Source: Pholiota molesta | Lineage: Eukaryota > Basidiomycota > Agaricomycetes > Agaricales > Strophariaceae | Length of the DNA: 64,000 nucleotides | Assembly: GCA_014925825.1 (NCBI GenBank) | Contig: JACGCK010000056.1 | Span: 1 to 64,000 of the forward strand | Direction of reading: 5' to 3' | In this document: positions 20,749 to 36,100 of the stretch, one piece after another | Numbering within the stretch: position 1 is the first letter of the stretch | Layout of the letters: every line of letters starts with the position of its first letter | Position numbers and translations under genes: made by a program | Notes under the pieces: generated by a model | What the model saw: only the letters and a program-made list of their open reading frames with translations | The model's database searches: none | What the model was told of the DNA's origin: nothing

Positions 20749-23680
20749 GTTCTGTTGGCGAGCGGCCAGTAGCAGAGTCTATAGATGAAAGTGACCGCGA
20801 AAAGGACGAAGATGGCCACTGCTTGGTAGGTGAGTATGAAGTTATTTGGCTGGAAAATCTTGACAGTCGGAGGAGGTAGCGAGCGTTGGTAAAGGAAGAG
20901 AAAAAAGGCAGGAAAAGGAACAGGGAAAGGAGCAGAAAAAAAAGACCGTTGTTCCTGTCTTATATGCCGAATTTAAGCTGCGCTCCGAAGGTTGGCCAGA
21001 ATTAGGTTCACTCGCGGTCGGATTTCCAAATTGGATAGTGTTTATGGTGGACTAGGTATGTTTGGTCACTACTTCAATGCTATTCCAAATGGCCGGAGGA
21101 TCTACCTCAAGGAGTGGGGGGTTAGCAAAGGAAAAGAAGGAAGGAAAAGGTGCGTTGCCCACAAAGAATAGCCGTAGAAAGCTGAATATGGAGACGGAAT
21201 AGCTGCTACTTCCAAACATCATTCCCCCTTCCTCCTGGAAATGCAGCTCGCCACACTCCACCTCAACCTCTACCTGCCTGCTATGCATAACGTTGGTCAG
21301 AAACCATTTACCAAAGACCAAAATATACCAAATACCTGCTGAATAACCCACAACATTCTCTGTCGACACTAATCGCAGTCTCCTGCGGGAATCTTCACTG
21401 GTACTGGTCATGGCGCGTGTTGGCGGTTCCCAGAGACCTATCTATACGTTATACAAGACTTCTCAGCCCCTCAGCTGTATTTTGGAGAATTTCTCGGTTC
21501 TCAGGAGAGCATGAGCCGGCCATGCACGTTCGTGAGGCGAGGCACAACCTCACGAGAATCATCATCCAGAAGGACCATACACAGGCGAATATTATCAGAC
21601 ACCTGGCCACATATTTTCTTCTGCTCTTCCCTTGGGCTGGTCATCTCTCTTTGGTCCTTTTCTTGGATTTCCTCGTCTTTGAAAGTCGACTCCCGACTCC
21701 GCACAACGAAAGTGTGACTAATAATGTCACAAGTCACGTATAAGCGAGAGAGAAGACTATGAGCTATAGTCGTCTGCTGTTGGCCTGATATGACAATCTG
21801 TTTCGACAGCGACGACCAGAGGGAGTACAGAGAAGCAAAAAAGCCAGATTCATGTCGTTCCAATTTTTGTAATGTAATGGCCATCTTTTGCGTCTCTTGT
21901 CACCTCTGCCAATACTTTGTTTGGTCGATATGGCAGAAAAAGGAACGAAGAGAACCCCAGAGCTCCAAGTGGCCAAGACAGATGCTCCAGCTCCAGCTGT
22001 TGTAGAATCTAGGACAGGTGTTGGCGAAGCAAGTGGTAACGCCAAGTTGACCGCCACTACGCATTTGTGTGATGTCAAGAATGAAGACTGCAGTTAACAA
22101 TTCCTCCAAGTGAAACCGCAGTGTTTGACGAACAACTATAGCCTAGCCTTAGCCTCTGCCTCTGTTCGACGGGATGCTGTCCTCGTTGGCGGTTGTTCAT
22201 TCGAGATGATGGCGTGTTAGCTAAGGCGACATGGGCGACATGTATTGACACCTCTGCTCTTGGGAAATACAGAAAGATGGACTTCACATTTCTTCTGGAA
22301 GGAAGAGTTAGTTATTGACAGCGTTGCGGTCTAAAGCTTCGTGTCGATGATTACATTGACCGGAAGAGCTCCAGGAACTTAAAAAGGGGGAGCGACGATT
22401 ACTCACAGTGGCTCAATTTCCCTTCTCCTGTCTTTCCTCGATCCTAACTTATCAGTCTTCAACATCGCTCCGACAGCCTTGTCTTATCCTCCGACAGAGC
22501 TTCTATCCACCCGCCAGCTGAAGACGAGAGAAGAATGAGCAAAGAAACAAAATTCTCTACAACATTCGACGTAGAAATCCTTCCTGAAACATTTTCAATG
22601 ATATCGAGCCGAAACTTGCGCAATTGCTTCTGGAACAAGGCCGCTGGTCGCGAAAAAGTAAGAGGGCCTCTAAAGGAGAGTCATTGGTACTGTCGTTGAG
22701 TAATTGAGGACTGATGAATGTTTGGATAGGAAGCTTTGAGGAAAGAGGCACTGGCAAATGACGGCCCGTGATTCAAGTTGGGCCTCTTAGCGAAATAATT
22801 TGAAATTACAGCAATTCCTATTTTGAACATGTCCTGCAACACCTCCAGAGACCTCCAGCACCTCCCCGCTCGTCCGACGTCCAACCACAATTAAAGAACT
22901 TCAAGGATTTCAGTTTAATTCAGTTCATAACCGAGGTTTTGCGTTTTAGAAGGTTTTCAGCACAGAACCCCTCCAAGTCGATCCCTCCAAGTGGAATGTT
23001 AGGACAACTTCCTAGAAACAACCTAGAACCATCCTGATTAATGGACATTAATTGGAGGGAGAAGCTTGGTACGTCGAGTGGCATTGTTTGCATTCAACAC
23101 TCACTAAACACCACCCCCCGCCCAACACATTGAGTCCAGATGTCATGGATGTACACTGGCTTGAAACGGAACTTCGCCCAACAGCAGCCTGTAGAGATGT
23201 GGCTTTCATATGTTTTTCATCTTTCGCTGCATCGTACACATATTTGCGTCGAACAATCATCAGCACCTCAACCGCCCGCTAGAGAAGTTGTTTGTTCTCG
23301 AAAAAGATCATTTTCTTCGGAAATTTATAACTGAATGCTTTCTCGTATTATTTGGCGTCAATGCGGACTCGCCGGTCGCAACACACTCCACTTTCCTGTA
23401 CTGTTCAACTCCTCCTTTAAATTACTTGTGAACAAGAAGTCAATACACCCAGTCTGCCTGATCTTTCCTTGCCTTTCTGCGCAGAAAATGGTGACTGAGA
23501 AGTCTATCTCACAATCCTGGGCTGTTCCTTCAAAACAATAGACACAATAGACACCCAGGATTTGGTCAGAATTCTTCTGACGCGCTAGCATCCTAATATT
23601 CCTCATACCATGCGTAACCCGAATATGAATACACCATGAAAAAAATTGTACATTAAATCGTATACAAGCTTCAAATCTAA
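20749..23680. other. gene-poor stretch with unsupported frames
   Basis: Minus-strand frames at 21052-21411 (120 codons, start MTSTSEDSRRRLRL) and 21501-21884 (127 codons, start MAITLQKLERHESG) have no recognisable domains. A plus-strand ORF of 54 codons at 22535-22699 follows a TATA-like ttaaaaagg near 22380 and a pyrimidine-rich leader, so it could be a 5' exon of an unrecognised gene. The remainder (22700-23680) shows nothing I can support. Confidence 0.35.
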
Positions 23681-26494
23681 TCACCAAAACTTGCTGAACA
23701 CACTTCCCCTCCCAGAATTATCGCCCAAAAACATCCCAACGCCTTCCTGTATGGCGACGCTGACCGGACGCATTGGAGCCGAGTCGTACACATGGGGACA
23801 AGGCTGAGGAAGAGGTCTAGGTATAAGGTGGGGATTGGCGCCACCGTGCGGGTTCGACGGATCATACACAAGGTCCTTCTCGTAGATGGAGGGCAAGCGT
23901 GGCGAGGACGCAAGTTCATTGTATTGCGGATCGTTATACAGAGTGCGTGCGTTTTTGAGGCGGGTCAAGATCTTCATACCAAAAGGTGATTGGCATTTGT
24001 TCGATAAGAAAATGGACGACATCGTACCTGCTCGTAGAACATGATCTCTCCGTCCAAGTAATCCATAGTAATGGCTTTGAGGTCCTCCCCCTTTTGTTTA
24101 TGGTATACGTCCATTTCTGCCATTGTGGTATTTAGCACGGTCTCACATCTTGCGACCATATCTTCATCGGCCTAATTACAACACATATAAATACAGTGCC
24201 CAAAAAAGTCAACGAGAAAATGCCTACATAAATGGGTCCACTACGGCTATCGGTCCCTGCAGCTTCACGATATCTTGACAGTGTAGATTTATGGGTCGTA
24301 ATTGCACTCTACGGGTTTTCAATTGTAAGCGACCACAAGCATTTGATTGGTCTTCAAACCAAAACAGACCTCATACAAGGAAGTCGGGTGGGCCATCAAT
24401 TTAAGAGACTCGTGCGTGGTCAGCTGCGTTCTGCGGGCCTAGTATGAACAAAAGATAAATTCCAGCAAGTGGAATCAGTCTCAAGATCACGCACATGTCC
24501 ATCGTACAAGTTAGCTACAGTCTGCAGCGTCTCGCACGTCTTCTGAGCAGCTTTGGTCAACTTCAGACATTCTAACATCGAAGGAATGTCAATGATAAGA
24601 TTAAAAATGGAAAAATAGCACGGTGACGGACCTGAACAGTTTTCTCTCCAACACCATGCACCATCCTTATTCACAAGTCCTTTCTTCTTATCCTCGGCTT
24701 TTTCAGTCGAATGTGATGTGGTCTCGCCCTCTTCTTCGCTCGTTGTTCCTGGAGCAGGATCCGATGCAATCGGCGTAGATGTTATCAGTGAAAGCAGCGA
24801 GTACGAGAGCAAACGTTCGGCTTTGGACATTTCTGTTTGGGAAGCAGCATTAGATCGAAGAAATATCATACCGGGAGGGGGGAAATAATTGACCTATACG
24901 AGCTTCTCTCACCCTCCCGAAAACGTTGCGCAGGCTCTGTACACCCTTTCCAACGGCCCGCGTGTGTTTTTTGAATGACTTGATGGTGTCTTCGGCATCC
25001 TCAAGGTCAACATTGAATGCAGGATGGTAGATACGAGCATAGAAAGATGGACCCGCAGCAGGGGCGGATGTAAATTGGGGAAGAAGACGTGTCCATTCCT
25101 ATCACCATACGTCGTTAACAACAGATTCCACAATGTCAATAAACGAAGAACGCCTACGCTGTCGTTATCACATCCTAGAAAGAAAGTGACTACCTCCGCA
25201 TAGCGAACTATGGGATGGCGAACGATCTTATTCAAGTAGCGCTCCAAGTCGCCTCTTCGTGCTTCAACGAAGTCCTCACTAAATCGACCTGCATACTGCT
25301 TTTCCGGAAGAGGCGGTAGAACGATTCCTGGCAAACGACGCGAAAGCGCCGTATGCAACATCACGAATTGCGAGAAGCGGCGCTGCACCGTGATTCGGGT
25401 AGCTGATTCGCTGTTAGTCATAGGTGAGGGAGGATGGAAGTCGTCAGGATCTGGAACCTCTATCCAATCGGCTGACACCGCTGTCATTGGGGGTGCTGGA
25501 AATAAAGAGGTGATGCTATACACCGTGTATGCGGCGGAGAGTCCATTAGTCCGTTTAGAGGGAGAATGCACAAGGACGCTGAATGAAGGGGTTTTAGCGC
25601 GCCAGCTCGGTCCAGCAGGGCCTGCGTCTATAATGTGCCGATCGGCCTCTCCTAGTCCTAAGATGTTGAGCTTTGCGCGTTCTTCTTCCAATGCATCGAG
25701 CATCGATGCCGAACTGGTTTCCTTCCCGTGCGGCGTGCCAATATTTGCATCAGCGGGAAATGCGGGAAGAGAGCTCCCATTCAAGAGGAATGATTCCGCG
25801 CCACTCGTGACAAAACTGGAAAACCGATTCAGAGATTTCCCTCCGAGAAGGCTTTGGCGGAAACTAGGAAATGCAGGGATCCATTCTCCAGTGTTCTGGG
25901 GTATCAAGGCAGCAAGGGATGACTGCGAGTGAGAGGATCGAGGAGATGGACGAGGGGTTATGGATGAGCTTGAGGCTTCTCTCTGTCTTGTTACATCGAG
26001 CTGGAGATCAGGCGAAAGCGAAAATTCGACGGTCAGCTACCGATTCATCTAAGATGAGAGGACCAAAGTCGTCGCAGACATCAGCAACATACCGTATAGT
26101 ATGTCTGCGGCAAGAGCCCAATTTCTCCGGTCGCGTCTCTTACAAGACTCCAACCATGGCCGACATCTTCCTTGATGATATCCAACTCATCGCCTGCCTC
26201 GACCTGCAGCTCTCTAAACTCGGCCTTTCCTTCAAAAGCGTATAGCGCCCGTGCAGGACGCGTCATCACCTCGGGCTCATCTTCATCTTCGTCTTCAGAA
26301 AGCGGCGCCCGTACAACATCCGATTCTGAAAGATACTGTCTCGACCGTGCCTTGGATACAGAATCGGTCGTCTCGAGATGTTCAGTCCACGCAGTAGAGG
26401 TATTAATCCCCGAGTCAAATTCAGATACAGGCCGCCGAAGAATGGTGCTCGATGGCCCTGGTGGATATCGAGAAGATCTTGGGAGAGTGGCCAT
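23681..26494 (-). CDS. SH3-PX-BAR sorting nexin (SNX9-like architecture)
   Basis: At least nine exons. Exon 1 (26093-26494) starts MATLPRSSRYPPGPSS and ends with an SH3 domain (about residues 78-133; ALYAFEG, GDELDIIKE, GWSLVRDATGEIGLLPQTYY). Exon 2 (25158-26000) has a Ser-rich linker, then a PX domain with the phosphoinositide-binding RRFSQF, the proline loop PPLPEKQYAGRF and RRGDLERYLNKIVRHPIVRY. The following exons make a C-terminal BAR-like helical region (RLLPQFTSAPAAGPSFYARI; MSKAERLLSYSLLSLITST; LTKAAQKTCETLQTVANLYD; MAEMDVYHKQKGEDLKAITM; ILTRLKNARTLYND). The end is Pro-rich (LIPRPLPQPC). This order is that of SNX9/18/33, which couple membrane curvature to actin in endocytosis; the equivalent role is inferred. 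The intron after GREAQ-type codons uses a GTATAGG donor near 24895. Confidence 0.85.
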
Positions 26495-27173
26495 ATGTAG
26501 ATATCTGCTATCCTTTTGTGGTCGAAGTTGGAGTCCAAGACGCACAGCGCAGAGTTTGAGCCCAAGTTACGTGGCACAAGCTTTTTTGGATAGCTTGCAC
26601 GTATAGCTCAATGACAGGAATGTTGGGAGTGAGCAGGTGAAAGGCCGTCCCGAGGACAAGAGCCTGGTTGCTTCCTGTCGCTTCTGCCATGATAGACAAA
26701 TTAGGACATAGATAAGATCACGACGCTTGTCAGATAAGAAAAAATACCTTGCAGAGAGTGATATACCATGATAATTGTCCTCTGGGCATTATTTTAACAT
26801 CGAGAGAGGAGTTGAAAAAGTCTATGAAGGCATGGCATTGAGAATGACGGTGAGCAGGACTCGGACATGGATTTTAATTGGTCTCGGCATTATCCACGCT
26901 ACGGGCCGCTGTCCCGCTAACCATTGCCTCAGGGGCGATCAGGTTATGCATAGGCGCTCAAGCATCCACATCGATTACAGAGTCACAGCCATCCTCGTAA
27001 TAGTTTGCGCATACACAAGATAAATTTGAATGTCGTTGATATCTTTGTTAACGTTTCTATCTAGATATTTAGATAAGGATAGTAAATACACTACCACATA
27101 GCTTCAGGTCAGCCTTCAAAGCAACCTCAACAGGATACATCTTCTAGTCCATATCTATACGTAGAGCAGTCAT
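26495..27173. other. intergenic region
   Basis: A 63-codon minus-strand frame (26508-26699) sits immediately upstream of the sorting nexin start but does not splice in phase into it, so I treat it as leader or promoter sequence. The right part should be the 3' flank of the aldo/keto reductase gene. Nothing else is visible. Confidence 0.4.
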
Positions 27174-28557
<1,384 letters not shown>

Positions 28558-31101
28558 GATAGTTAGGAGGGTGGATGAATCATGCCCCCAGATTGCAACG
28601 AGGATGGGTTAAATACTCGCTCCACTGTCCACGGCCCGTAGATTGCTGGCAGATATATATTTTCGTCGAGGTGACCTCTGGTGACCTCATGGCTTACTTA
28701 TTTTGAGATGTTCATTGGTCGTCTACTCATCCATTTCCAATTCGGGGGATCATCGGACTCCGGAGTGCCGCAGCGTATCAATCGGTCCGCTCCGAGGGAT
28801 AGAGACGATAAGTAGGCAGATGCTTACAGAAAGTCTGAATAGCTTGAAATAGGATTGACTAATCTTCTTGTATTACTCGTCACAGGTGGTACTATAATGT
28901 CACTACAGACAATGATACAACTAAAATTACATCTCCCATAAGTCTGGATCAGCAGGACAGTGCAGGTAGGCTCACCATTCCCCTGCATATACCATCGCCA
29001 AACATCTTGACCAACAGCAGATATCCATACGAGATGGACGATAACGGAAAAAATTGCACGACAGACGAAGAGTAGTCTGAATCGAGTTGCACTAGGACCT
29101 CCTCCACCCGAAGGCGGAGAAGAGTCACAACATGCGCTGCGAAGTGAGCTGAAGGATGGCCGGGCGCGGCCTAGTCACTCTCGCGAGCGACATCGGCACA
29201 ACGCACCGCCACCCAATCATTACGGCGAGTTCCAAGACCGCCTCGCGCCATGCCCTCCTGCCAGACACGAAGCCCGGCGATCTTTGGGCCTCCTCGAAAG
29301 GATAACGCGAGGGGTCGGATTTCTGATACGCCGTTGCAGCTGGTTACAGCTGGATCCTGCTAGGACCAATCGAGAATGATTAGAATGCTCAGACCTTAGC
29401 CCGCTCGCGAATGTGGACGATGGCAGAGCCATGTCCTGTGTGGGGCGAGCCTCGCAGCTTTTCATCTGTCGTGGTGTTGAGAAAGAAAAGTTTGATGACC
29501 GCACAAAAATATGGCATTGTACACTTATTTGTACTTGCTTACCTTAGGCTGACTGAGCCAAATACGCCATGGATAGCGACGCGCTCTCCGACGCTTACGC
29601 CCAAGTCAGCCTGAATGTCGCCGGGATACAATAAACACGGATATTAAAAAAATCCAAGGTAGGTGATATTGTAGCTCCCGAATTGCTGCCAGTGTTGATA
29701 AATCCTTGATAAAACCCATGCAACCATCCTGCATGACAGGCACTGAAATAAACCGACATTGAAAGACTTCAATTGTGTTTAGCAAGTAAATACATCATCG
29801 CATGAAATTGCGGCCTCAAATTTCAGAGCTAGCGCTCAAGGTTCAACGTTCAGCGCTTCAGCTCTATCGAAGCGCTACCAGTACAAGTGCAATGAGCATC
29901 AGATGAATTCCTTTTCGGGTGAGAAGCTTGCGAAGCTTTCCTCCGGGTCTTCTCAGTCTGCCAACGTTTTTAACACTCTTTCCAGATCATCCATGGCCCA
30001 TAAATATTACCTTTCGCTCAATAAACCAGTCTTGCTCTTTTTCCCTTCAACGTCGAGAGAGTTTAATGACGGACTCGACGGTGCCAAAAATCATGTCGTT
30101 ATGGTCACAATCAAAGCCCGGTGAGTTTCTTCCTTCCGACACAGCGAGCTCGTGCTGAAATTTAGAGATTGCAGGCAAAATAACATCGCGAAGGAGATGT
30201 CAACATTTTATTTTCTCCAATATGAGATTACGGTGAATGCAGCATGAGTGCATAAAGTGCTTTTGTTGAAGTCCAGCCTACAGAAAGTCATTGAGAGCAT
30301 CGTGTTGGCGCATATATCCATCCCTTTGCCTCCTGAAGTCGTAGTCCGAGGGAAAGGATATGCTCTAAGCGGAAGTGAGTCAAGTAAATTACTCTGCCGA
30401 GAAAATGATACAAGGACAGCAGAGCGAAAACCTTGGAAATATGGGAGGAGCCTCAAGCTCGGATGGGGAGAGGAACAGATACATGCAAGTGCCGAGAAAT
30501 GGATCTTCGTATTCGAATTACTGTTAGAGGGGAAAGGCGCAGAGGGGAACATGGAGGTTGAGACTCTAAGGGAAGAATAGGCGCTTGACTGCGATGAATT
30601 CGTTCAGTAACAAAACTTGCTACTAGTGAGTCGTCGCTAGTTTTGCCGTCGTTTCGTACTAAACAGTCCATGTGGAAGCTCCAGGCAGTGTACTGTGCAG
30701 CCAGTATTTGTGTTGGCAGGCATAGAGCAAGAATGAAAGAGTTACTGTCGCCAGAATCATGGAGGTACTGCAGGGTACTGCATAACGTGCCTTGCTTTGG
30801 TGTTATGAATCTTATGATCAACCATGAACCACGTGGGGCGGAATTTAGAAGTGATGGTGGGACAACAAGCATCGGCGTAACTTGGCCTGATCTTTTTGTC
30901 TCTTTCCTCTCTATTCCACCGTCTCTTGGGAGTCTTCTGGGCTTATTCGATCGTTTCAACACACTCGCTGATCCAACATTCTCTCAAATCTTGACTAGCC
31001 CAGTTTGTACACCACATCGACTTCAAATCGACTTCGAAGAACATTCTACCTCCGAATTTGAAGGACCTTTACTATACCCTGAACCCAGTAATCCTAGGAC
31101 A
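28558..31101. other. intergenic stretch without supported genes
   Basis: This contains the presumed promoter of the aldo/keto reductase (left) and of the GH16 gene (right). A 169-codon minus-strand frame (30453-30962) and a 110-codon plus-strand frame (30248-30580) overlap each other and show no domain, low-complexity bias or splice partners; I regard them as chance frames. No long repeat or RNA gene was noticed. Confidence 0.45.
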
Positions 31102-32807
31102 ATGATCACATCTACGTTCTTTGCAGCAGTACCTCTATTGCTAGCTGCTTTTGCTGGAGTAGCGGAAGCTACATCTTGGTTCGTCCAGCTGTCATGCGGA
31201 GTGAACTACCTTACTTATTAACATTCCTCGACAGCAACGCTACCACCCCTTGCCCTTTATCAGCCCCTTGTTGTAGTATGTACTTTTTCAACAAAATATG
31301 AGAGCTTGTATTGATGATTTGTAGGTGAATACGGTTTCTGTGGAACAGGAAGTGTACGTCCATACTACTTATTTACAGCGGCTGTCAATGTCAGCTAAAA
31401 GATTTTCATTCTCTCGGACCCTGCATTTGCGATAATTCGACAAAATATACCCTTGGGATGCGAATGAAATAGTTCTGCTTAGGCGGTTGCGACCCTTTCT
31501 CTTCCAATACTTTGGACTCGTGTAGACCGGAGCCGATATGCAAGGATTCTAATGTGTGTTTCAACGTCTCCGCCTTGTATAGACCCTCCGATGTTCTTAC
31601 AAAAACATTGCTCTCTCTAGTTCACATTCACAGACCAGTCTCGCATCCTGTCGAACTTCACATTTTTCGATGGAAATGTTTCTGCCTATGGTATGTCTTT
31701 TGAATATCTCAACCCTTTCCTTGCTTACTGTATTCCAATAAAGATTGGACTGTCGACAAAGGAAATATCCAGAACAGCAATGGTTCTGTTGCTCTGATTC
31801 TCACGCAAACAAACGGCGGCACTCGTCTTTCGAGTACACGATATGTCCATTACGGAACTATCACTGCCTCCCGTGCGTCTTCACAATGACTTGCTTCTTG
31901 CGCTGTATTATTGATTTCTATCATAACCTGTCGGCATTTAGTCAAGTCTGGTCGCTGGGGAGGTGTCGTCACCGCTTTCATTACCATGAGTGACGTCAAA
32001 GATGAGATTGACTGGGAGTTCCCTGGAGCCAACACCACGCAAGGCCAAAGCAATTTTTTCTGGCAGGGCGTCATCCGTGCGTTTTTTCTGCAATTTTTTT
32101 GTGCGTTCCTTTGCTAAAATTCATGCAGCGACCAAAACCAACGGAGGCATTCACGGCGGGCTCACTGATACCTTTAGCGACTACCATGACTACACTGTAA
32201 GTTTTCTGCTTCCGTGCTTTCATAAAAAAACATGAAACATATTTGCACCCTCTTGATAGATCGACTGGCAACCCGACGCGCTCACGTTCTCCATCGACGG
32301 CAAAGTTGTACGAACGGTCAAGAAAACTGATACCCTCGATGCAAACGGCGTTGCCGACTATCCTACTACACCCGCCCGCATACAGTTCTCGTGCGTATCT
32401 CGTCTCATTCCATCATTCCTCGCGATCATCATTGACGTACGCTGATGCCTGGAAACAGCCTCTGGCCCGCCGGAATCAATGGCACTGCGCCAGGCACCAT
32501 CGAGTGGGCAGGCGGCATGATCAACTGGAGCGACCCCGACTACGTTGCCGCCGGCCAGTTCTACGCCCTCGTCCAGTCCGTCTCCATCAAGTGCGCCGAC
32601 TCCGCGGTCACCACCGTCACCCCGAACATGACGTCCTATGTATATGGCGGGAACCGATCCGACACCTCGCCGACCATTTTGTATACCAACAGGACGTCGC
32701 TGCTCAATGCGGCGGGTAGGATGGCGCCGATTATGGGTGGCGTGAGTGGTTTCATTTTGGCACTTGGTATGGGTATCGTGTTGGCTGTCAACGCGTTGTT
32801 ATTGTAA
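31102..32807 (+). CDS. GH16 CRH-like cell-wall transglycosylase (chitin-glucan crosslinking), GPI-anchored
   Basis: Start at 31102 gives a secretion signal (MITSTFFAAVPLLLAAFAGV), then a short Cys-rich chitin-binding-like block spread over small exons (PCPLSAPCCS, EYGFCGTG, GGCDPFSSNTLDSCRPEPIC). The GH16 core follows with the catalytic motif DEIDWEFPG (two acidic residues as nucleophile and acid/base), GGIHGGLTDTFSDYHDYTIDW, and SLWPAGINGTAPGTIEWAGG. Many N-glycosylation sequons are present. The C-terminus is hydrophobic (GGVSGFILALGMGIVLAVNA) after a likely omega site in LLNAAGR, fitting a GPI anchor. About nine exons. CRH enzymes move chitin chains onto beta-1,6/1,3-glucan in the wall. The family is well known; the particular acceptor preference cannot be read here. 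Confidence 0.9.
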
Positions 32808-33114
32808 ATTACGATTGAGGTCTTTTTATTTATTTTATCTTCGTAAGGTTTTATGTAGGCGCTGTGTCATGGGCTTGATATTGAATGTCATCTACCAATT
32901 TATATGGGAATAACACTTATCCCGCACTAAGTAACTTCACGAAAGCAGAAAAGCCGATGGAGAGAAAACAGCTTGTTATTATTGAGATAGTAAAGATTGC
33001 TTAGGATACAAGGGTATGCGGTGGTTCTACATCGAGAAAGAGAGAGAAAAATGTCCCTGATGTAAGAAAATGAACCTGACTATCGAAAGTATAAAATGTA
33101 AGGCGGAGATATGA

Positions 33115-36100
33115 TTAGTTTGAGCTATACGATGTCATAGTTTGGTCCATCTCGATCATGACACTGTCTTCATCCAATCCAAAACTCTCTTCAAATTCTT
33201 CCAAGAGGTCCTTGGACTCGTTCACAATCGCATTCAATGCCTGCGATTTCGACCAGGTCTCGAGGCCCGCATCTTCATCCTTTTCCTTGGCCGAAAATGC
33301 ATTCATACTCGATCCAGGAATAGGGAGAAGCAATTCATATCCCATATATGATTGCACCCCGCGAATGCGTCTATATGTTTCCTGAATCAGTTTCAAAGAC
33401 TTGATCTTGGTCGCTCGCGCTACCACGGCATCGGCGTCTCCATCGGCGGTACCCCCGCTGCTAGTGGATTTGCTCGGCTTTATCCCTCCAAGGGAAGGAG
33501 AGACAGGTGTCAAGGCAATTGGGGAGACGGGACCAAGATGAACAATTTTTGGAAGACCTGGACGGTCATAAGGAGAGACAGGAGAAACTTGGTAACCAGG
33601 ACGCCTCGGCATCGGAATTTCTAGTCGTGGAATTTCAAGCAAAGAAGGCGAAGGCAATAGGATAGACGGAGAAGGCATCATTCGCGGTGATGATTCTGGA
33701 GAAGGCGCAAGTAGCCCCGAGCCACGCTTGCGCGGTTTGGAGAATATGGAGGTGGAAACTCGACGACTACTTCGGGCATTAAGGCTTGGGCTGAGCCCGC
33801 CGGTACTCCACGCTTGATGTTGCAATTCGTGGTCAAGAGTGACTACTTTTTCCATTGTCAATACTTTGAGTTGCATTCGGAGCGGACTGCGATATGCGCA
33901 AGCAAACTCAAGTATGGACCAGAGAGAGTAATCAATGATCCGCGGGCGATAGTATGTGGGTATGCGTTCTGTATGAGAGAAAGGCGACCCTGGGCGGCTG
34001 AGATCTGACGACGTTGAAACGAAAAGGCGAGACGCAGAATTTGATAGATCGAATTGCGCGCTGTTCCGAGGGGACCCTGTAGGTGTAGAAGCTGTGGAAC
34101 TGATCTCAGGCTTCAGTGCAAAATCTGCATTGCCTTCTGCCAACATGGTTTTGAAGAATGCTGCTAACCGTTCCCATATGCCAAGCTGGGGTAAAAATGA
34201 AATATCAGCCTCGCCACGAACAACGACAACTTTGATGATTTGCATGGCGGTCATGAAGGTAGGCAAATGCGAGCGCCAAAAAGCACCTTCTTGCCGTCCT
34301 TTGGCATTCGGTTTAGAGCGAGTAAACGATCCTGCCAAGCCACGTAAGTGTCGGGTCCCATCCTCGTCCCTCCGACTCTTTTGACAAGCGGTCATGGCGT
34401 ATACCAGAATACGAACCCAGGCGACGGCTAATACTCTACGATGCTCTTTTGTCAACAAGCCATTTCCAATAACATGTGCTTCCGTTTTCATCGAAAGCGT
34501 CAACGGAAGAACTACCCCGGAAAGGAATTGATATGTGGGCGGTCGGTTTTCTAATTCGGCGATGATATCGCTACCCTTAAGAAGGACGGCTTCTGCCAAC
34601 AGAGAAACCAACGTCGGACGACATGGGAGCGTCATAAGCTGATTATTCGAGATAGCAAGATCGCAGGCAGCTAATCCTGCCGTGCAAATCTCTTCGACAA
34701 CAACTTGACAAAAGCGAGAATCGTTGGCGTAAATAGGCATCTCCGACAACTTCAAAATGGTATGGAAGACGCCAGTAAAGTCTATTGCACTCATGTGTGA
34801 ATGAAGAAGAGGAGAAAGTTCTTGAAGGAAAGCAACGATGGCCTTGGGTGTTCCTTGTTCTTCGCGATTGAGTAACATCTTCACAAAATCGTCGAAAAAA
34901 GATGTCAAGGGATCAAAACTGGTGTCACCCCAATCTTTCAGAAGGCTTCTCACAACTTCGAAGGCATGGCGGGCCATAGCAAGAGACACTTGACCGCCCG
35001 CAGAACCGAAAGCGACCACGAGGCGTAGGTAGTCGAGCCTCAAAGATTTAGAATCGCTCGGGGACTTGGTTCTTTCGTTGCCAGTCTTTGCCAGCCCTGG
35101 GTCCAAGGGTAGGAAAGAAACGCCTTCGTCGGGGCCTGTAGGTTTGGGTGTTTTTTCATTGTGTTTAGGTTTAGCAAACACCTTGGTAAAAATTTGACCC
35201 AACGCCGATATTCCGTCGGAAAGGACCGCTCTAGTTAAAGACGATGCGTGATAGAGATGAGGAGTGAGGAAGAGAAGAAGCCGTAAGAAGTGTTGTGCGC
35301 GTGATATCGAAAGATCGTGAGCAATCACAGTCAAAAACAAACGAACGAAGTCATCCATGCTTAATCGACTACTTTCATATTCGTCTGGCAATTGGAAAAA
35401 CATCTGTCGACCGTTTTGGGAATCAACTCGCCTTATGGCAGAGAGGAAAGTCTGTGGTTTTTCATCCGCTGTATGCAGAATAAGAGCTTCACGTTCTTCA
35501 GCTTTATTTGCATTGTAAATGCCCCCAACGTCCGCTGCAGAGGGAGATACACCTCGTTTGAGCGAAGAGAAAAGTTCATAGACACCTTTAGAGAACCAGG
35601 GTGTATCGATGTCAGGAAGCATGGAGAGTTGTCCGATCGTGTTGATAGCTTGATATAAGAAAGATTCCTGGTGAAGGGCGTAAAATCTGTTGACTGCGTA
35701 TTCAATGGCATTGCGTATGCCCGGATGGGATGGTGTTTCCGCATAGACCTTGACAAGTGCTGGCATGAAAAGATTATATCCACTGCCCGAAGTAAACAGT
35801 CGCCTAAATCGAGTACTGGCCACCATGAGTGCTTTAATGTCTAATTAGATCGAGGAGAAGTAGACGATAAATATAAAAACTGACCGATAAGAACCTGACT
35901 GACGATGTTGATATCGTCGCCGTGGGCCAAAAGGGCTCGATTCAACCCATCAATGAGTACAGCCAATTCATGACGATCACTCAGATGCCTGGGCATTGAG
36001 CGAAATATTTGGGCGATGAGAAGGATAGAACTTCGTGCCACCATCAATGATAGAACCTCTACGTGACCGTTCTTCCGGGAAGACCTAGCCTCTGGCAAGA

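Noticed and set aside
21052..21884. Two minus-strand frames as one spliced gene
   Set aside because: Several in-phase joins are possible, none gives a recognisable domain, and there is no good start context; left as unsupported.
26508..26699. Upstream first exon for the sorting nexin
   Set aside because: Splicing it to the exon at 26494 in phase leads to an early stop; MATLPRSS at 26494 is a natural start.
30453..30962. 169-codon minus-strand ORF as a gene
   Set aside because: No domain, no splice partners, low similarity to coding composition; it overlaps the GH16 promoter.
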